From Levilactobacillus yonginensis (GTDB lineage: Bacteria > Bacillota > Bacilli > Lactobacillales > Lactobacillaceae), in the NCBI RefSeq assembly GCF_003946265.1, contig NZ_RHNO01000005.1, forward strand, positions 85,244 through 149,243: 64,000 bases of DNA, read 5' to 3'. A program made the position numbers and the translations under genes. The notes beneath the pieces were generated by a model. It was not told the origin of the DNA. It ran no database searches and worked only from the letters and a program-made list of their open reading frames with translations. Shown one piece after another: positions 1-7,685 of this stretch. Position 1 is the first letter of the stretch. Each line of letters begins with the position of its first letter.

Positions 1-31
1 TTAACCGCCTTTGGTCACACTCACTTTTTGC

Positions 32-271
32 TTACGCTTGGTAAATCCCGACAACTGGTAAATCCTTCAGCACTCGCCGACCATGAGGTGATTGACCATC
101 AATTATGTGGGTCAATTCCTGACCCGCCAAATTACCGTGGTGCTTGCCACCAGCCCAGGCAGCCTTGTCGGAAACGTCATAAACCGTCTGATCAACCGCA
201 ATGTAAGCCGGTTGCCCATTTTGCCCATTATACTTTGCTAACTCTGCCGCATTAAAAACTTTTTCACTCAT
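32..271 (-). CDS. cytochrome b5-like heme/steroid-binding domain protein
   Basis: Small 79-residue soluble protein with a cytochrome b5-type fold signature. The stretch AYIAVDQTVYDVSDKAAWAGGKHHGNLAGQ matches the family pattern of a 'YxVYDVS..W.GG.H' core with a His-rich loop in place of the classical HPGG motif, and a second His-Gly (QSPHG) lies about where the second axial ligand would be. Start chosen at the ATG at 271 because AAAGGGAG precedes it by about 9 nt; a TTG nine bases upstream is also in frame. No signal peptide or membrane anchor is visible, so it is probably cytosolic. In Firmicutes these domains are of unknown role; heme or a lipophilic ligand may bind. Function is inferred from family only. 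Confidence 0.8.
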   Translation of the reverse strand: MSEKVFNAAELAKYNGQNGQPAYIAVDQTVYDVSDKAAWAGGKHHGNLAGQELTHIIDGQSPHGRRVLKDLPVVGIYQA

Positions 272-380
272 CCAGCACAACTCCCTTTATTAGATGAATT
301 TATCGTAACCGTTTTCATAATAGAACACAAGCATTTTACCTGTCACTTGATAGGTGAAATACTTACCGACATTTGGACAC

Positions 381-414
381 AAAAAAACCACCGACACACA
401 GTCGGTGGTTTTTT
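381..414 (-). terminator. rho-independent terminator after csp
   Basis: A 9-bp stem ACCACCGAC/GTCGGTGGT with a short loop, followed on the minus strand by seven T residues. It lies 26 nt after the cold-shock gene stop. The T-rich flank on both sides makes it potentially bidirectional, so it also insulates the b5-like gene. Confidence 0.85.
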
Positions 415-439
415 CAAACTCGATTTAGGCTAAAATAAA

Positions 440-643
440 TTAGTCAACAACCGAAACGTTAGCAGCTTGTGGGCCACGGTCGCCTTGTTCTACATCAAGG
501 GATACGTGTTGGCCTTCTTCAAGCGTCTTGAAGCCTTCACTGTTGATAGCAGAGAAGTGAACGAAAACGTCTGAGCCGTTTTCCAAAGTGATGAAGCCGT
601 AACCTTTATCAGCGTTGAACCATTTAACAGTACCTTGTTCCAT
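440..643 (-). CDS. csp: cold-shock protein, CspA family
   Basis: A 67-residue single-OB-fold RNA chaperone. The sequence opens [18 protein letters not shown] and carries both nucleic-acid-binding motifs, RNP1 (KGYGFI, residues about 13-18) and RNP2 (VFVHFSAI, about 27-34). It would melt structure in mRNA during cold adaptation or stationary phase. The ATG at 643 sits 9 nt after GGAGG. The upstream leader is long (about 115 nt from the proposed promoter), as is usual for csp genes whose 5' UTR controls mRNA stability. It is monocistronic, with its own terminator. Identification is secure; which paralog (CspA/B/C) cannot be told. Confidence 0.96.
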   Translation of the reverse strand: MEQGTVKWFNADKGYGFITLENGSDVFVHFSAINSEGFKTLEEGQHVSLDVEQGDRGPQAANVSVVD

Positions 644-765
644 AAGAATGAAACCTCCATGCGCATAGCGCAATAATATTTGCATTTGAAAGCTGGGGTA
701 AAAAGGAGCCATTCTTAAAGAACGTCGAGCCTTTAAAACTTCCGAACCATAAATACATTAACAAT

Positions 766-794
766 AGGATAACAGGTATTCCGCAGAATAGCAA
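766..794 (-). promoter_or_regulatory. predicted csp promoter with long 5' UTR
   Basis: On the minus strand, TTGCTA (794-789), 17-bp spacer, TATCCT (771-766). Transcription would begin near 759, giving an untranslated leader of about 115 nt ahead of the csp start at 643. Both hexamers match consensus at four of six positions. Inferred, not mapped. Confidence 0.5.
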
Positions 795-836
795 ATGGGA
801 AGTTCGAAAAAACCGAATTAAATTTAGTCCAACCCT

Positions 837-1448
837 TTAGGTATTTTGTGTTATCCACGTTTGTGCGGCCAATACTTCTTGCGGCGTCAGCATATGACTG
901 CCACCCGTCACCAACATTTCTGTGGTGGCGCCAACCTGGTCGCAAGCAGTTTGTACGCGTTGTACTGTGTCCACGGATACTAAAAGATCTCGCTGACCAG
1001 CGGATAACCAGACCTGATAACCAGGTCGTGAAACGGGGTGCGCAACTGGCAACCATAGCGGATGAAATAAAACGGCCGCCTGTCCCGGTATGACTCCTGT
1101 ACGGGCACCATAAGCGGCCATTGCCGCCCCATTAGAGTAGCCGACCAGGATTAGCTTATCCGCGTCCCACCGGTGTTCCTGACAGATACTAGTGACCGCT
1201 TCACCCAGCCAAGCCGCCTCGTTATGGACCTGCTGTGGATCTGTCGGTCCCGCAGCCGTCTGCCGAAAATATTGACGTTCAGCCCCACTCCCTTGACGCC
1301 CGGCAATCGTGATCAAAGGACTTTGGGGTGCCAATCGCCGACCAAAATTTAATATCTCTTGATTCGTCCCACCAGTGCCCTGTAACAATAATAAAGGCGC
1401 CGCAGTATTGGCGCCCGGCATCCATTCAATTAAATCTTCATCTACCAT
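837..1448 (-). CDS. alpha/beta hydrolase, phospholipase/carboxylesterase family
   Basis: A 203-residue cytosolic alpha/beta hydrolase of the short MhqD/YtpA-like carboxylesterase group. Visible elements in order: LLLLQGTGGTNQE oxyanion segment (residues about 20-32), nucleophile elbow GYSNGA with Ser105, Asp154 in GQRDLLV and His185 in GGSHML, a complete Ser-Asp-His triad. No signal peptide is present. It begins 9 nt after the stop of the upstream 106-residue gene and is probably co-transcribed with it. Family members hydrolyse small esters or take part in quinone/aldehyde stress; the substrate here is unknown. Length is normal for the family. Confidence 0.88.
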   Translation of the reverse strand: MVDEDLIEWMPGANTAAPLLLLQGTGGTNQEILNFGRRLAPQSPLITIAGRQGSGAERQYFRQTAAGPTDPQQVHNEAAWLGEAVTSICQEHRWDADKLILVGYSNGAAMAAYGARTGVIPGQAAVLFHPLWLPVAHPVSRPGYQVWLSAGQRDLLVSVDTVQRVQTACDQVGATTEMLVTGGSHMLTPQEVLAAQTWITQNT

Positions 1449-1457
1449 TAGTAACTC

Positions 1458-1778
1458 CTATCGCCGAACAATCAGTTCAATTAGTCCCTTTCTGGGTGCA
1501 AAATTCAGCCCATCGCAAACTTCCGTTAAAATTTTTCCGTACTCCGATAAAACATCTGCTGGCAATGGTGTATGGGTTCGTAAGTGTTCAATTAAATCTT
1601 GTGCCGAATCCATGTCGGCCAACGTCACGAACAATAAGGCATTATTAATCAAATCTCGTAATAAATCCGTCAGCAAACCATTGGGCTTACCGGCAGCATC
1701 GGTGATGACGACCTGCTGGCTCTCAACCTCTTGGTGATTCACAGAAATATGTTTTAATACATCGAAAATCGTTTGCAC
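1458..1778 (-). CDS. conserved hypothetical protein, 106 aa
   Basis: I do not recognise the family. The 106-residue product has no signal peptide or membrane segment, is acidic in the middle, and looks mostly alpha-helical (SAQDLIEHLRTH, LTDLLRDLINNALLF). It is the first gene of a two-gene unit with the alpha/beta hydrolase, separated by 9 nt, which suggests coordinated expression. The ATG at 1778 is used; purine-rich GAGGGAGTGACGAG precedes it. It may be a small regulatory or binding partner of the hydrolase, but nothing in the sequence shows that. Confidence 0.7.
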   Translation of the reverse strand: MQTIFDVLKHISVNHQEVESQQVVITDAAGKPNGLLTDLLRDLINNALLFVTLADMDSAQDLIEHLRTHTPLPADVLSEYGKILTEVCDGLNFAPRKGLIELIVRR

Positions 1779-1845
1779 GACTCGTCACTCCCTCATCTAA
1801 GCGTTGTGTTAACTAGATAATACAGCAATTCGTGTTGAACTGAAA

Positions 1846-2985
1846 CTAATTACCTGAAAACGCTTGCGAATCTACTTGTTTCTGATACCGGGCCATGACT
1901 TTTTCCTGTACTTTGGGGAGCGGTAGATCCGTAATTTCCCCCGCTGGCACCCACTTTCCCGGATAGAAAGGTAACCCTGGCGTCGTTGGTAAGTTGGCCT
2001 CCAAGAGCTTTACCTGCCAGCGCTGATGCGTATACGTATGACTTACTAGCCGGCCACCGACCATCGTCAATGAGAGTGGTAATTGGTAGTCAGAGGCAAA
2101 TAAGTTTTCCAAACTTTCAATATCCTGGGCCAGTGTCGCTTCATCACCAGCTTCTGCTGATTGCAGTGACGCCTTCGTAACAAACGGGAACGTCCAATAC
2201 CCGGTTAACATTTCCCGTTCTGTCCGTTGAACCAGTAGATACCCCGCCGGTGAATGAATAATTAGGGCGTAGTAATCAATTAGCTTTGGTCGAGGAGCCT
2301 TAGTCTTCACTGGAAAGTCTTCAACCTTACCTAATTGGTAGGAAGCATCAAAGTCTTTGACTGGTGAATGGGCTGGGTCAGAATTCTTGGCGGTCATGTA
2401 GCTGGAACCTAAATCCATGATGGCTTGGTTAAAAGCACCCGGCCGGTCCGGATCAACAATCGGTTGGATAATTTCTTCAAACAGTTGTCGCGTCTTGGGC
2501 TTAGCAATATCCGCATCGATCAATAATAATCGACTAAAAACCCGGAAGGCATTGCCATCGACCGCTGGCACCGCTTGTCCAAAGGCAATACTGGCAATCG
2601 CACAGGATGTGTAGGGGCCAATGCCGACTAGATCGGCCAAGGTAGCCGCCGTTGGGGGCCAGACGCCCTGATAGTCCGTGACGATCTGTTGCGCCGCGCG
2701 CTGCAAGTTTCGTGCTCGAGAATAATAGCCCAGTCCCTGCCAAGCCTTCAGTAAGGTCGCTTCATCCGCTCGCGCTAAATCAGCGACGGTCGGAAAAGTC
2801 GCCATGAATCGTTCGTAGTACGGAATCACCGTATTGACCTGCGTTTGTTGCAGCATCACTTCACTCACCCATACGTGATAGGGATCGTGATCCTGCCGCC
2901 AGGGTAAATCGCGACCCTCACGATCGTACCAAGCCAGCAACTTTTGCCGAAATTTTCGAATCGTTGCCTCAGACCATTCTTTCAT
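1846..2985 (-). CDS. mutY: A/G-specific adenine glycosylase MutY, lacking the Fe-S cluster
   Basis: A 379-residue base-excision repair glycosylase that removes adenine opposite 8-oxoguanine. Seen: catalytic Glu42 in VWVSEVMLQQTQV, helix-hairpin-helix LVGIGPYTSCAIAS (about 119-132), catalytic Asp143 in VPAVDGNAFRV, and a C-terminal NUDIX-like 8-oxoG recognition domain (from about residue 230, ending with the LVSHTYTHQRW segment). Odd: the four cysteines that hold the [4Fe-4S] cluster are all missing; the aligned positions read M197, P204, S207 and D213. Start at 2985 follows AGAGGAGG at 7-8 nt; an upstream in-frame start would add 11 residues. Monocistronic. Cluster-free MutY proteins are, to my knowledge, known from some lactobacilli, so the enzyme is probably functional. 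Confidence 0.95.
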   Translation of the reverse strand: MKEWSEATIRKFRQKLLAWYDREGRDLPWRQDHDPYHVWVSEVMLQQTQVNTVIPYYERFMATFPTVADLARADEATLLKAWQGLGYYSRARNLQRAAQQIVTDYQGVWPPTAATLADLVGIGPYTSCAIASIAFGQAVPAVDGNAFRVFSRLLLIDADIAKPKTRQLFEEIIQPIVDPDRPGAFNQAIMDLGSSYMTAKNSDPAHSPVKDFDASYQLGKVEDFPVKTKAPRPKLIDYYALIIHSPAGYLLVQRTEREMLTGYWTFPFVTKASLQSAEAGDEATLAQDIESLENLFASDYQLPLSLTMVGGRLVSHTYTHQRWQVKLLEANLPTTPGLPFYPGKWVPAGEITDLPLPKVQEKVMARYQKQVDSQAFSGN

Positions 2986-3177
2986 TCTGCTACCTCCTCT
3001 AATGGTTCCCAGTGGCAACCAAGTTTGGCAGCACCGCTCCTAGGAACCGAGACTTAATTTTTACATTCTAGCGAATTTCACTGGCCACGACAAGCTAACG
3101 GCCCAGCAACGCTTGACGCCACCCCAGGACTCCCCTATTATCAGAGAAGATATTACATAGATAACGGAGTGGTAAAT

Positions 3178-4830
3178 GTGAAACGATGGGGACTCGTTAT
3201 AGGTCTTGGGTTACTCTGTTTCGGCCTAACTAGCTGCAGTATTAGCCAGCGGGCAGATTCAACCAGTGACAGTCAAGGCGTGATGACCAGAAAACAGGTG
3301 TTAACGCTAGCTACCAGCCGGCCGTTAACCACTTTAGACACGGATAAAATGACTGAATTTGGTCGCCTGAATAACACGATTGAGGGTCTCTACACCACTA
3401 CGGATAATGGACAAGCGGCATTAGCACTCGCACAAAAGGTTAAGGTCAATGCCAGTAAGACGACCTACACGTTTACGTTATGGAAGGATTCCTATTGGAG
3501 TAATGGGGACCGCATCACAGCCAAGAACTTCGTTTACTCCTGGCAGCGGGCTTTAGCACCACAGACCAAGGCCCCAAACGCCGACCTTTTTACGGGAATT
3601 CACAACGCCCGCAAAATTCTTGACGGTAAACTTCCCGCCAGTGAATTGGGCGTTTCGGCACCCAGCAAATTCAAACTGATCGTCCACCTTGACCATCCGA
3701 TGGCCGAACTGCCACAACGCCTAGCATACCCCCTGTTTGGCCCCCAGAACCAAAAAATCGCTGAAAAATATGGCAAAAAATACGCCACCAAGCCCCAATA
3801 CCAAGTCTACGCTGGGCCATTTATGGTCGGCACGCAGGGCAATACCCAGACCCACTGGCACATGGTTCCCAATCCGCACTACTGGGACAAACAGCACGTG
3901 TACCTCCAACGAATCAACGTTGACGTCTATAACAACACGTCTAGCATGTGGCAGGACTACCGCAAAGGGACGCTAGATGAAGTGCGGTTGGTCTCCACGC
4001 AAAACATTAAATCGTATCAGAAACAGACAGCCTATACGGCACGGCCCTATTCTAAGATGGTCATTTTAAATTACCGGCAGCAGGGCCCCAATCCCCTCGT
4101 TAATCAATTGTTACAGCAACGGCTTGCGCGACTTGCCATTTCTCATATTCTGAATCGTAAGAAATTGGGACAAGCCTCATACGGCGTGACCTCACTTCCC
4201 GCCCAAGGTGTCGTCCCAGCCGGATTAAGTCGGGGGCAAAAGGGAACGGCCGACTTTGCCGCTGCCCAGCCCAAGCAGGAAACCCTGGCCTACCAACCTA
4301 AGCTTGCCAAACAAGAATGGCAAACGGCTCGTCGCCGAGCGGGGGTTAAAAACGTCACCCTATCCCTAAGTTATCTACGTGCTCCCAACAGTCTTAAAGT
4401 AGCAAAAGCCTTGCAACGCCAGCTCACCAGCTTGCCTGGACTGACCATCAAACTCAAGTCTCGCGAGTGGGCGGTCAATCAATCGGATGGTCCAACCGAC
4501 ACTGACCTAACGCTGGCAACACAACACGCCCAGTATGCCGACCCCCTGGCAATGCTGGCCCTCTTCACTAGCTCCAACATGGCCAACACAGGCCACTGGT
4601 CCAGTGCGGCGTACGATAAGCTCATCGCCCAGGCTAGCAACGCCCCGTCGTTTAACAATCGCCGATGGCGGACCCTGCTTGCGGCTGAAAGCCGTTTAAT
4701 GCAGGATCAAGGTGTCACACCACTGTTCCAACCGGCTAGCACGTACTTGATCAATCCTAAGCTAAACGGCGTGCAATACAACACCGTGGGGACGCAGTCC
4801 AACTTTAAGGAAGCCTACTTTGTGAAATAA
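3178..4830 (+). CDS. OppA-like peptide ABC transporter substrate-binding lipoprotein
   Basis: A 550-residue extracellular solute-binding protein (SBP family 5), anchored by lipid at Cys in the lipobox LTSC near residue 20. The mature part has typical family-5 features: LTTLDTDKMTEFGRLNNTIEGLY, WSNGDRITAKNFVYSWQRALAP (about 110-130) and a C-terminal NTVGTQSNFKEAYFVK. It would capture oligopeptides for an Opp permease encoded elsewhere, since no permease or ATPase genes adjoin it. Start GTG at 3178 follows GGAG by 8 nt; an upstream GTG at 3169 overlaps that site. Orphan SBPs are common in lactobacilli. It is clearly diverged from the second copy at 14432-16072. Confidence 0.92.
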   Translation: MKRWGLVIGLGLLCFGLTSCSISQRADSTSDSQGVMTRKQVLTLATSRPLTTLDTDKMTEFGRLNNTIEGLYTTTDNGQAALALAQKVKVNASKTTYTFTLWKDSYWSNGDRITAKNFVYSWQRALAPQTKAPNADLFTGIHNARKILDGKLPASELGVSAPSKFKLIVHLDHPMAELPQRLAYPLFGPQNQKIAEKYGKKYATKPQYQVYAGPFMVGTQGNTQTHWHMVPNPHYWDKQHVYLQRINVDVYNNTSSMWQDYRKGTLDEVRLVSTQNIKSYQKQTAYTARPYSKMVILNYRQQGPNPLVNQLLQQRLARLAISHILNRKKLGQASYGVTSLPAQGVVPAGLSRGQKGTADFAAAQPKQETLAYQPKLAKQEWQTARRRAGVKNVTLSLSYLRAPNSLKVAKALQRQLTSLPGLTIKLKSREWAVNQSDGPTDTDLTLATQHAQYADPLAMLALFTSSNMANTGHWSSAAYDKLIAQASNAPSFNNRRWRTLLAAESRLMQDQGVTPLFQPASTYLINPKLNGVQYNTVGTQSNFKEAYFVK

Positions 4831-4864
4831 CCTGACTAGATTTCAGTTGAAATGATCCAATTTA

Positions 4865-4900
4865 AAAGAGAGGACTCGCTACGTGGCGGGTCCTCTCTTT
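4865..4900 (+). terminator. terminator after oppA-like gene
   Basis: Inverted repeat AAAGAGAGGACTCGC / GGCGGGTCCTCTCTTT with a 5-nt loop, 35 nt after the stop at 4830. The T tract is short (TTTGTTTA), so termination may be partial. Confidence 0.7.
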
Positions 4901-4925
4901 GTTTATATTGATAATTTGCGCTCTC

Positions 4926-5093
4926 CGGCGACCAGAGGTGGGGCCTGCTGTGGGGACGCTTCAGCCAAAAAACGGGCTTCCCGCTCGTTTTGAAGCCACG
5001 AAGCCCCCATGTCTTCAAAGACGCCCATGTCGTAAGCTAGCAAAAAACGCTAACTAACGACATTTTCACTGCTGACCCCACCCCTAGCCGCCG
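4926..5093 (+). repeat. multi-hairpin intergenic element E1 (plus orientation)
   Basis: Non-coding structured unit. The outer stem pairs 4926-4943 with 5076-5093 (CGGCG/CGCCG and GGTGGGG/CCCCACC). Inside lie the conserved GCTGTGGGGACG (4947-4958), arm 1 with GCTTCA/TGAAGC, a small GTCTT/AAGAC arm, and arm 3 starting GTAAGCTAGC and ending GCTAACTAAC. The inner end of the outer stem reads TCACTGC. It follows the plus-strand oppA gene and faces element E2 in opposite orientation. Confidence 0.75.
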
Positions 5094-5114
5094 TTACTCA
5101 CAACATGAGTCGGA

Positions 5115-5285
5115 GGCCGTCAGGGAGGTAATTCGCAGTGACAACGGTGTTATTTGGCGTTCTGGGCCAAATTACACCGTGGGACGGGGCTGAGACTCGG
5201 CGAACTTTCCGAGGCTTAACCCCGTGGGAAAAGACCGCTCTATGGCTTTTCCCGGTCCCCACAGCGGACCACCTCCCTGACGGCC
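5115..5285 (-). repeat. multi-hairpin intergenic element E2 (minus orientation)
   Basis: A 171-nt unit with a perfect 15-bp outer stem, GGCCGTCAGGGAGGT (5115-5129) with 5271-5285. Read on the minus strand it starts with GCTGTGGGGACCGGG (5265-5251), followed by three hairpins: GGGAAAAG/CTTTTCCC, ACGGGG/CCCCGT with inner CTCGG/CCGAG, and GTAATTTGGC/GCCAAATAAC, then TCACTGC. Same plan as E1, but stem sequences differ. It follows the minus-strand lplA operon. Confidence 0.8.
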
Positions 5286-5307
5286 GGAGACGGCAACCAG
5301 TTCCGTT

Positions 5308-5628
5308 TTACTGATTACCGTCTAAATGTTCGGTACCTAGTTGTACTACAGCGTCGCTAACAAATTCGCTAGTGAGCCGCTGCATGGGGGTGAACTCGTG
5401 TCGGTCCTTATACGCAACGGGATAAGCCGCAATAACCGCCACCTTCAGACCATTTTCAGTCAGGAAAATTTGGCCAACACCACGATACTTTCCCTTGCTG
5501 TGGCGTCCTGTGCGCCAGGAGTGTAATTTAAAATCGCCATCCGGTTCTCGTTTAATTTCATACTGGCCAGAAGCGTTCGCAGCCACTGGCACCCCGACGT
5601 ACTGATTCACGTCATACTTAGCCTTCAT
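5308..5628 (-). CDS. hypothetical protein co-translated with lplA
   Basis: I do not recognise this 106-residue soluble protein. It is basic in the middle (RTGRHSKGKYRGVGQ) and shows alternating beta-type hydrophobic stretches (VGQIFLTENGLKVAVIAAYPV), suggesting a small beta-rich fold. Its ATG overlaps the lplA stop by 4 nt (ATGA arrangement), so it is translationally coupled to the lipoate ligase and probably functions with it or with the lipoylated GcvH-like protein encoded divergently at 6819. It has no catalytic motif, signal peptide or membrane segment that I can see. Confidence 0.7.
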   Translation of the reverse strand: MKAKYDVNQYVGVPVAANASGQYEIKREPDGDFKLHSWRTGRHSKGKYRGVGQIFLTENGLKVAVIAAYPVAYKDRHEFTPMQRLTSEFVSDAVVQLGTEHLDGNQ

Positions 5629-6662
5629 TCAGCCACCTCCGTGAGTGCCGTGACAATTGGCGAAATGGCATCCGCACCAAGAATGGCACTGATTGCTGGC
5701 TGAGTCAGTACGGCCTTAACCGCGGCTGGTGTTGTCGCTACACCCACTAACTGCTCGGCAATCTCAGCTAGTTCTGCGGACGTCCCGACTGTGCCAAAGA
5801 AGGCCATCGTCCGGAACTTGTCAGCGTGACGGGTAAAGTTCAAGTGTAATTGCCCCGTTGCCAATTCAAGCTTACGATACTCGCGAAAACCAGGGTTAGC
5901 CCCATAATTCCAAGCATCAGTATCGTACTTTTCGGCTAATCGTTGATCAATAATTTCCCAGTCATGCGCACTCAAATGGTAAGTCTCAATGTCAGTCAAG
6001 TTCTCGACTTCAAAGACGTGACATAGGAGGGCCTCTTTAAATTCTTGAATATCTAGATTTCGGTATTCTGGTGCCAAGTACTGCCGCAGATTCGTAATCG
6101 TTACCCGGTTAGAATCCACACCCCGGTGCGGCTTGTCACTCGCTGGCAGCAAGGCCTTGTGCGCGGCATCAACGTTCAAATCATACATAATCGTCCCACC
6201 AGCGGCATAACCATCCCCGTTTTTAAACATCGTCATCCCGGAGAATTTCTTGCCGTCAACGACCAGGGCACTCTTATTACTGATTCCTGGATGCTGTACC
6301 CCCATCGCCGTCAGTGCTCGTAAGATTGGTTGGGCAAAGACTGTATAGTCACCAAATTTGGACCCATCTTGGGGATCACCGTTGATAATGTGTTCAAAAA
6401 TCAGATTCCGTTCGTCGTGATAGACTGCGCCACCACCTGACGTCCGCCGCACCAGCTGAACGTCGTGCTTGGCCAAGTACTTAAAATCGACCTCCATCGT
6501 GACGGTTTGATTGATGCCCACAATAACGGCTGGCTGGTTGACGTACATCATCAAACCGTGTCCTGGTAATTTCAAATCATTGACCAAGTAATTGTCGATT
6601 GACTGATTCACAATGGCATCCGTGACGACCTGTCCTTGGCGATTCGTATCAATTAGAAACAT
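5625..6662 (-). CDS. lplA: lipoate-protein ligase A
   Basis: A 345-residue cytosolic ligase that activates lipoate with ATP and attaches it to a lysine of lipoyl-domain proteins. Seen: the lipoate/AMP-binding loop RRTSGGGAVYHD (residues 72-83), the catalytic lysine segment VDGKKFSGM (Lys139 by alignment to E. coli Lys133), and a C-terminal accessory domain (about 250-345), as in full-length LplA. The downstream 106-residue gene overlaps by 4 nt. A GcvH-like protein is transcribed divergently from the same 156-bp intergenic region and is the obvious local substrate. Whether 2-oxoacid dehydrogenase complexes also exist cannot be told from this window. Confidence 0.94.
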   Translation of the reverse strand: MFLIDTNRQGQVVTDAIVNQSIDNYLVNDLKLPGHGLMMYVNQPAVIVGINQTVTMEVDFKYLAKHDVQLVRRTSGGGAVYHDERNLIFEHIINGDPQDGSKFGDYTVFAQPILRALTAMGVQHPGISNKSALVVDGKKFSGMTMFKNGDGYAAGGTIMYDLNVDAAHKALLPASDKPHRGVDSNRVTITNLRQYLAPEYRNLDIQEFKEALLCHVFEVENLTDIETYHLSAHDWEIIDQRLAEKYDTDAWNYGANPGFREYRKLELATGQLHLNFTRHADKFRTMAFFGTVGTSAELAEIAEQLVGVATTPAAVKAVLTQPAISAILGADAISPIVTALTEVAE

Positions 6663-6754
6663 GGGTGACTCTCCCTTCGCTGTGACTAAATTAAGTTCAG
6701 TTTAGCATAAGCCCTCAGGCCCAACAACTGATAAACGGTGCCGTGAGCAAGTTG

Positions 6755-6784
6755 TTGTCAGCGGTTACATCTAAAGCGTATACT
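6755..6784 (+). promoter_or_regulatory. predicted promoter of the GcvH-like gene
   Basis: TTGTCA (6755-6760), 18-bp spacer, TATACT (6779-6784), placing the start of transcription about 28 nt before the ATG at 6819. Five of six positions match consensus in both hexamers. Confidence 0.6.
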
Positions 6785-6818
6785 AGATTCTAGCAATGAC
6801 ATTAGGGAGGAATACACG

Positions 6819-7202
6819 ATGACTGAACACCCACAATCATTTTGGCAACGACTCATGAACCTGTTCCGTGGAAAGCACGCGGCCAGCACCCCGACCGTAA
6901 CCGTCAAAGATGGCGTTTGGCTGGAAATGCGGGACCAGGGACACTACCGCTTAGGTCTCACTAGCGACGCTTTAGAGCAGATCGGTGACATTAGCTTTGC
7001 CGACCTACCAATCCTCGCAGACGACGTCTTAGCCGCCGGAGATGACATCCTAGAAGTTGAGAGCGACAAGGCTGTCGAAAACTTCAAAACACCCTACGCG
7101 GGAACCGTGGTTAAGGTCAATGAGGATCTCGTCACAGATCCCACGGTTATCAACGGCAACAAGCAGGCTGATAACTGGGTCCTAGACTTACAAGTAGCCT
7201 AA
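6819..7202 (+). CDS. GcvH-like lipoyl carrier protein
   Basis: A 127-residue protein with the lipoyl hybrid-motif fold of the glycine-cleavage H protein. The segment GDDILEVESDKAVENFKTPYAGTVV places the lipoyl-acceptor lysine at Lys84. The first 25 residues (with FWQRLMNLFRGKH) are an N-terminal extension not found in classical GcvH and could be an amphipathic docking helix. No gcvT, gcvP or lpd gene is nearby, so a role in the full glycine cleavage system is not supported here. Its partner is the divergently encoded lplA. Stand-alone GcvH-like proteins in other Firmicutes carry lipoate for redox signalling or ADP-ribosylation circuits; that role here is inference. RBS GGGAGG precedes the ATG. 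Confidence 0.88.
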   Translation: MTEHPQSFWQRLMNLFRGKHAASTPTVTVKDGVWLEMRDQGHYRLGLTSDALEQIGDISFADLPILADDVLAAGDDILEVESDKAVENFKTPYAGTVVKVNEDLVTDPTVINGNKQADNWVLDLQVA

Positions 7203-7218
7203 TTATAGAAATATCAGG

Positions 7219-7269
7219 TTAAACATAAAGCAGGTCCGGAAATGGTTTCCGGACCTGCTTTATGTTTAA
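7219..7269. terminator. strong bidirectional hairpin between gcvH-like gene and AKR remnant
   Basis: A perfect 24-bp inverted repeat (7219-7242 with 7246-7269) with a 3-nt loop; the core is GCAGGTCCGGAAA. It lies 17 nt after the GcvH-like stop, and either strand could use it as a terminator despite the interrupted T tract. Confidence 0.8.
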
Positions 7270-7274
7270 TAATC

Positions 7275-7475
7275 TTAGCAGTACCTGTCGCTGTGATCAT
7301 CCTGATACATGTCGGCTGTACTGAAGAAATTAGCATCCGTATCATAGGATGCAGCTAACGTATTCTGGACATTGATTTCATCGAACGGGTCCCTCCACTT
7401 GGCGCCTAACTGCCACGTTCCTAAGGAGACTTCATTGATATCAAAGTTGGTTTGTCCAAGTTTATGATACTTCAT
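7275..7475 (-). pseudogene. aldo/keto reductase, N-terminal remnant
   Basis: The 66 codons match only the first fifth of an aldo/keto reductase: MKYHKLGQTNFDINEVSLGTWQLG, then NFFSTADMYQDDHSDRYC and a stop. The family pattern continues as 'NFFDTADVYGxGHSE'; here the catalytic-region Asp is replaced by Ser (FFSTAD) and the remaining roughly 250 residues, including Tyr/Lys/His of the active site, are absent. The long terminator hairpin follows directly. This is a truncated, presumably non-functional gene relic. Confidence 0.75.
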
Positions 7476-7685
7476 TCACTGTTCCTACTTTCTCAAGCCA
7501 GTCCAACCAGTGCTTATATCGCCTTTTATGCCGACTTTTATTTTGGCCGTCAACGTTCGCGTGAAACCGGTTGAACAAAATATTTACCATTTCCTCATAA
7601 AAGGACTACCATAAAAGTTGAAGCCGGTGGCATATGCCAGTAACACAAACCGCTGACCCCAATTTTTATTTGGAGGTAATTGGTT

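Noticed and set aside
1..31. TAA at the left edge as the end of a minus-strand gene
   Set aside because: The frame closes again within about 20 codons and overlaps the b5-like gene without a ribosome site.
4836..5018. Minus-strand 60-codon frame through element E1
   Set aside because: It reads through hairpin DNA and the oppA terminator, and has no ribosome site.
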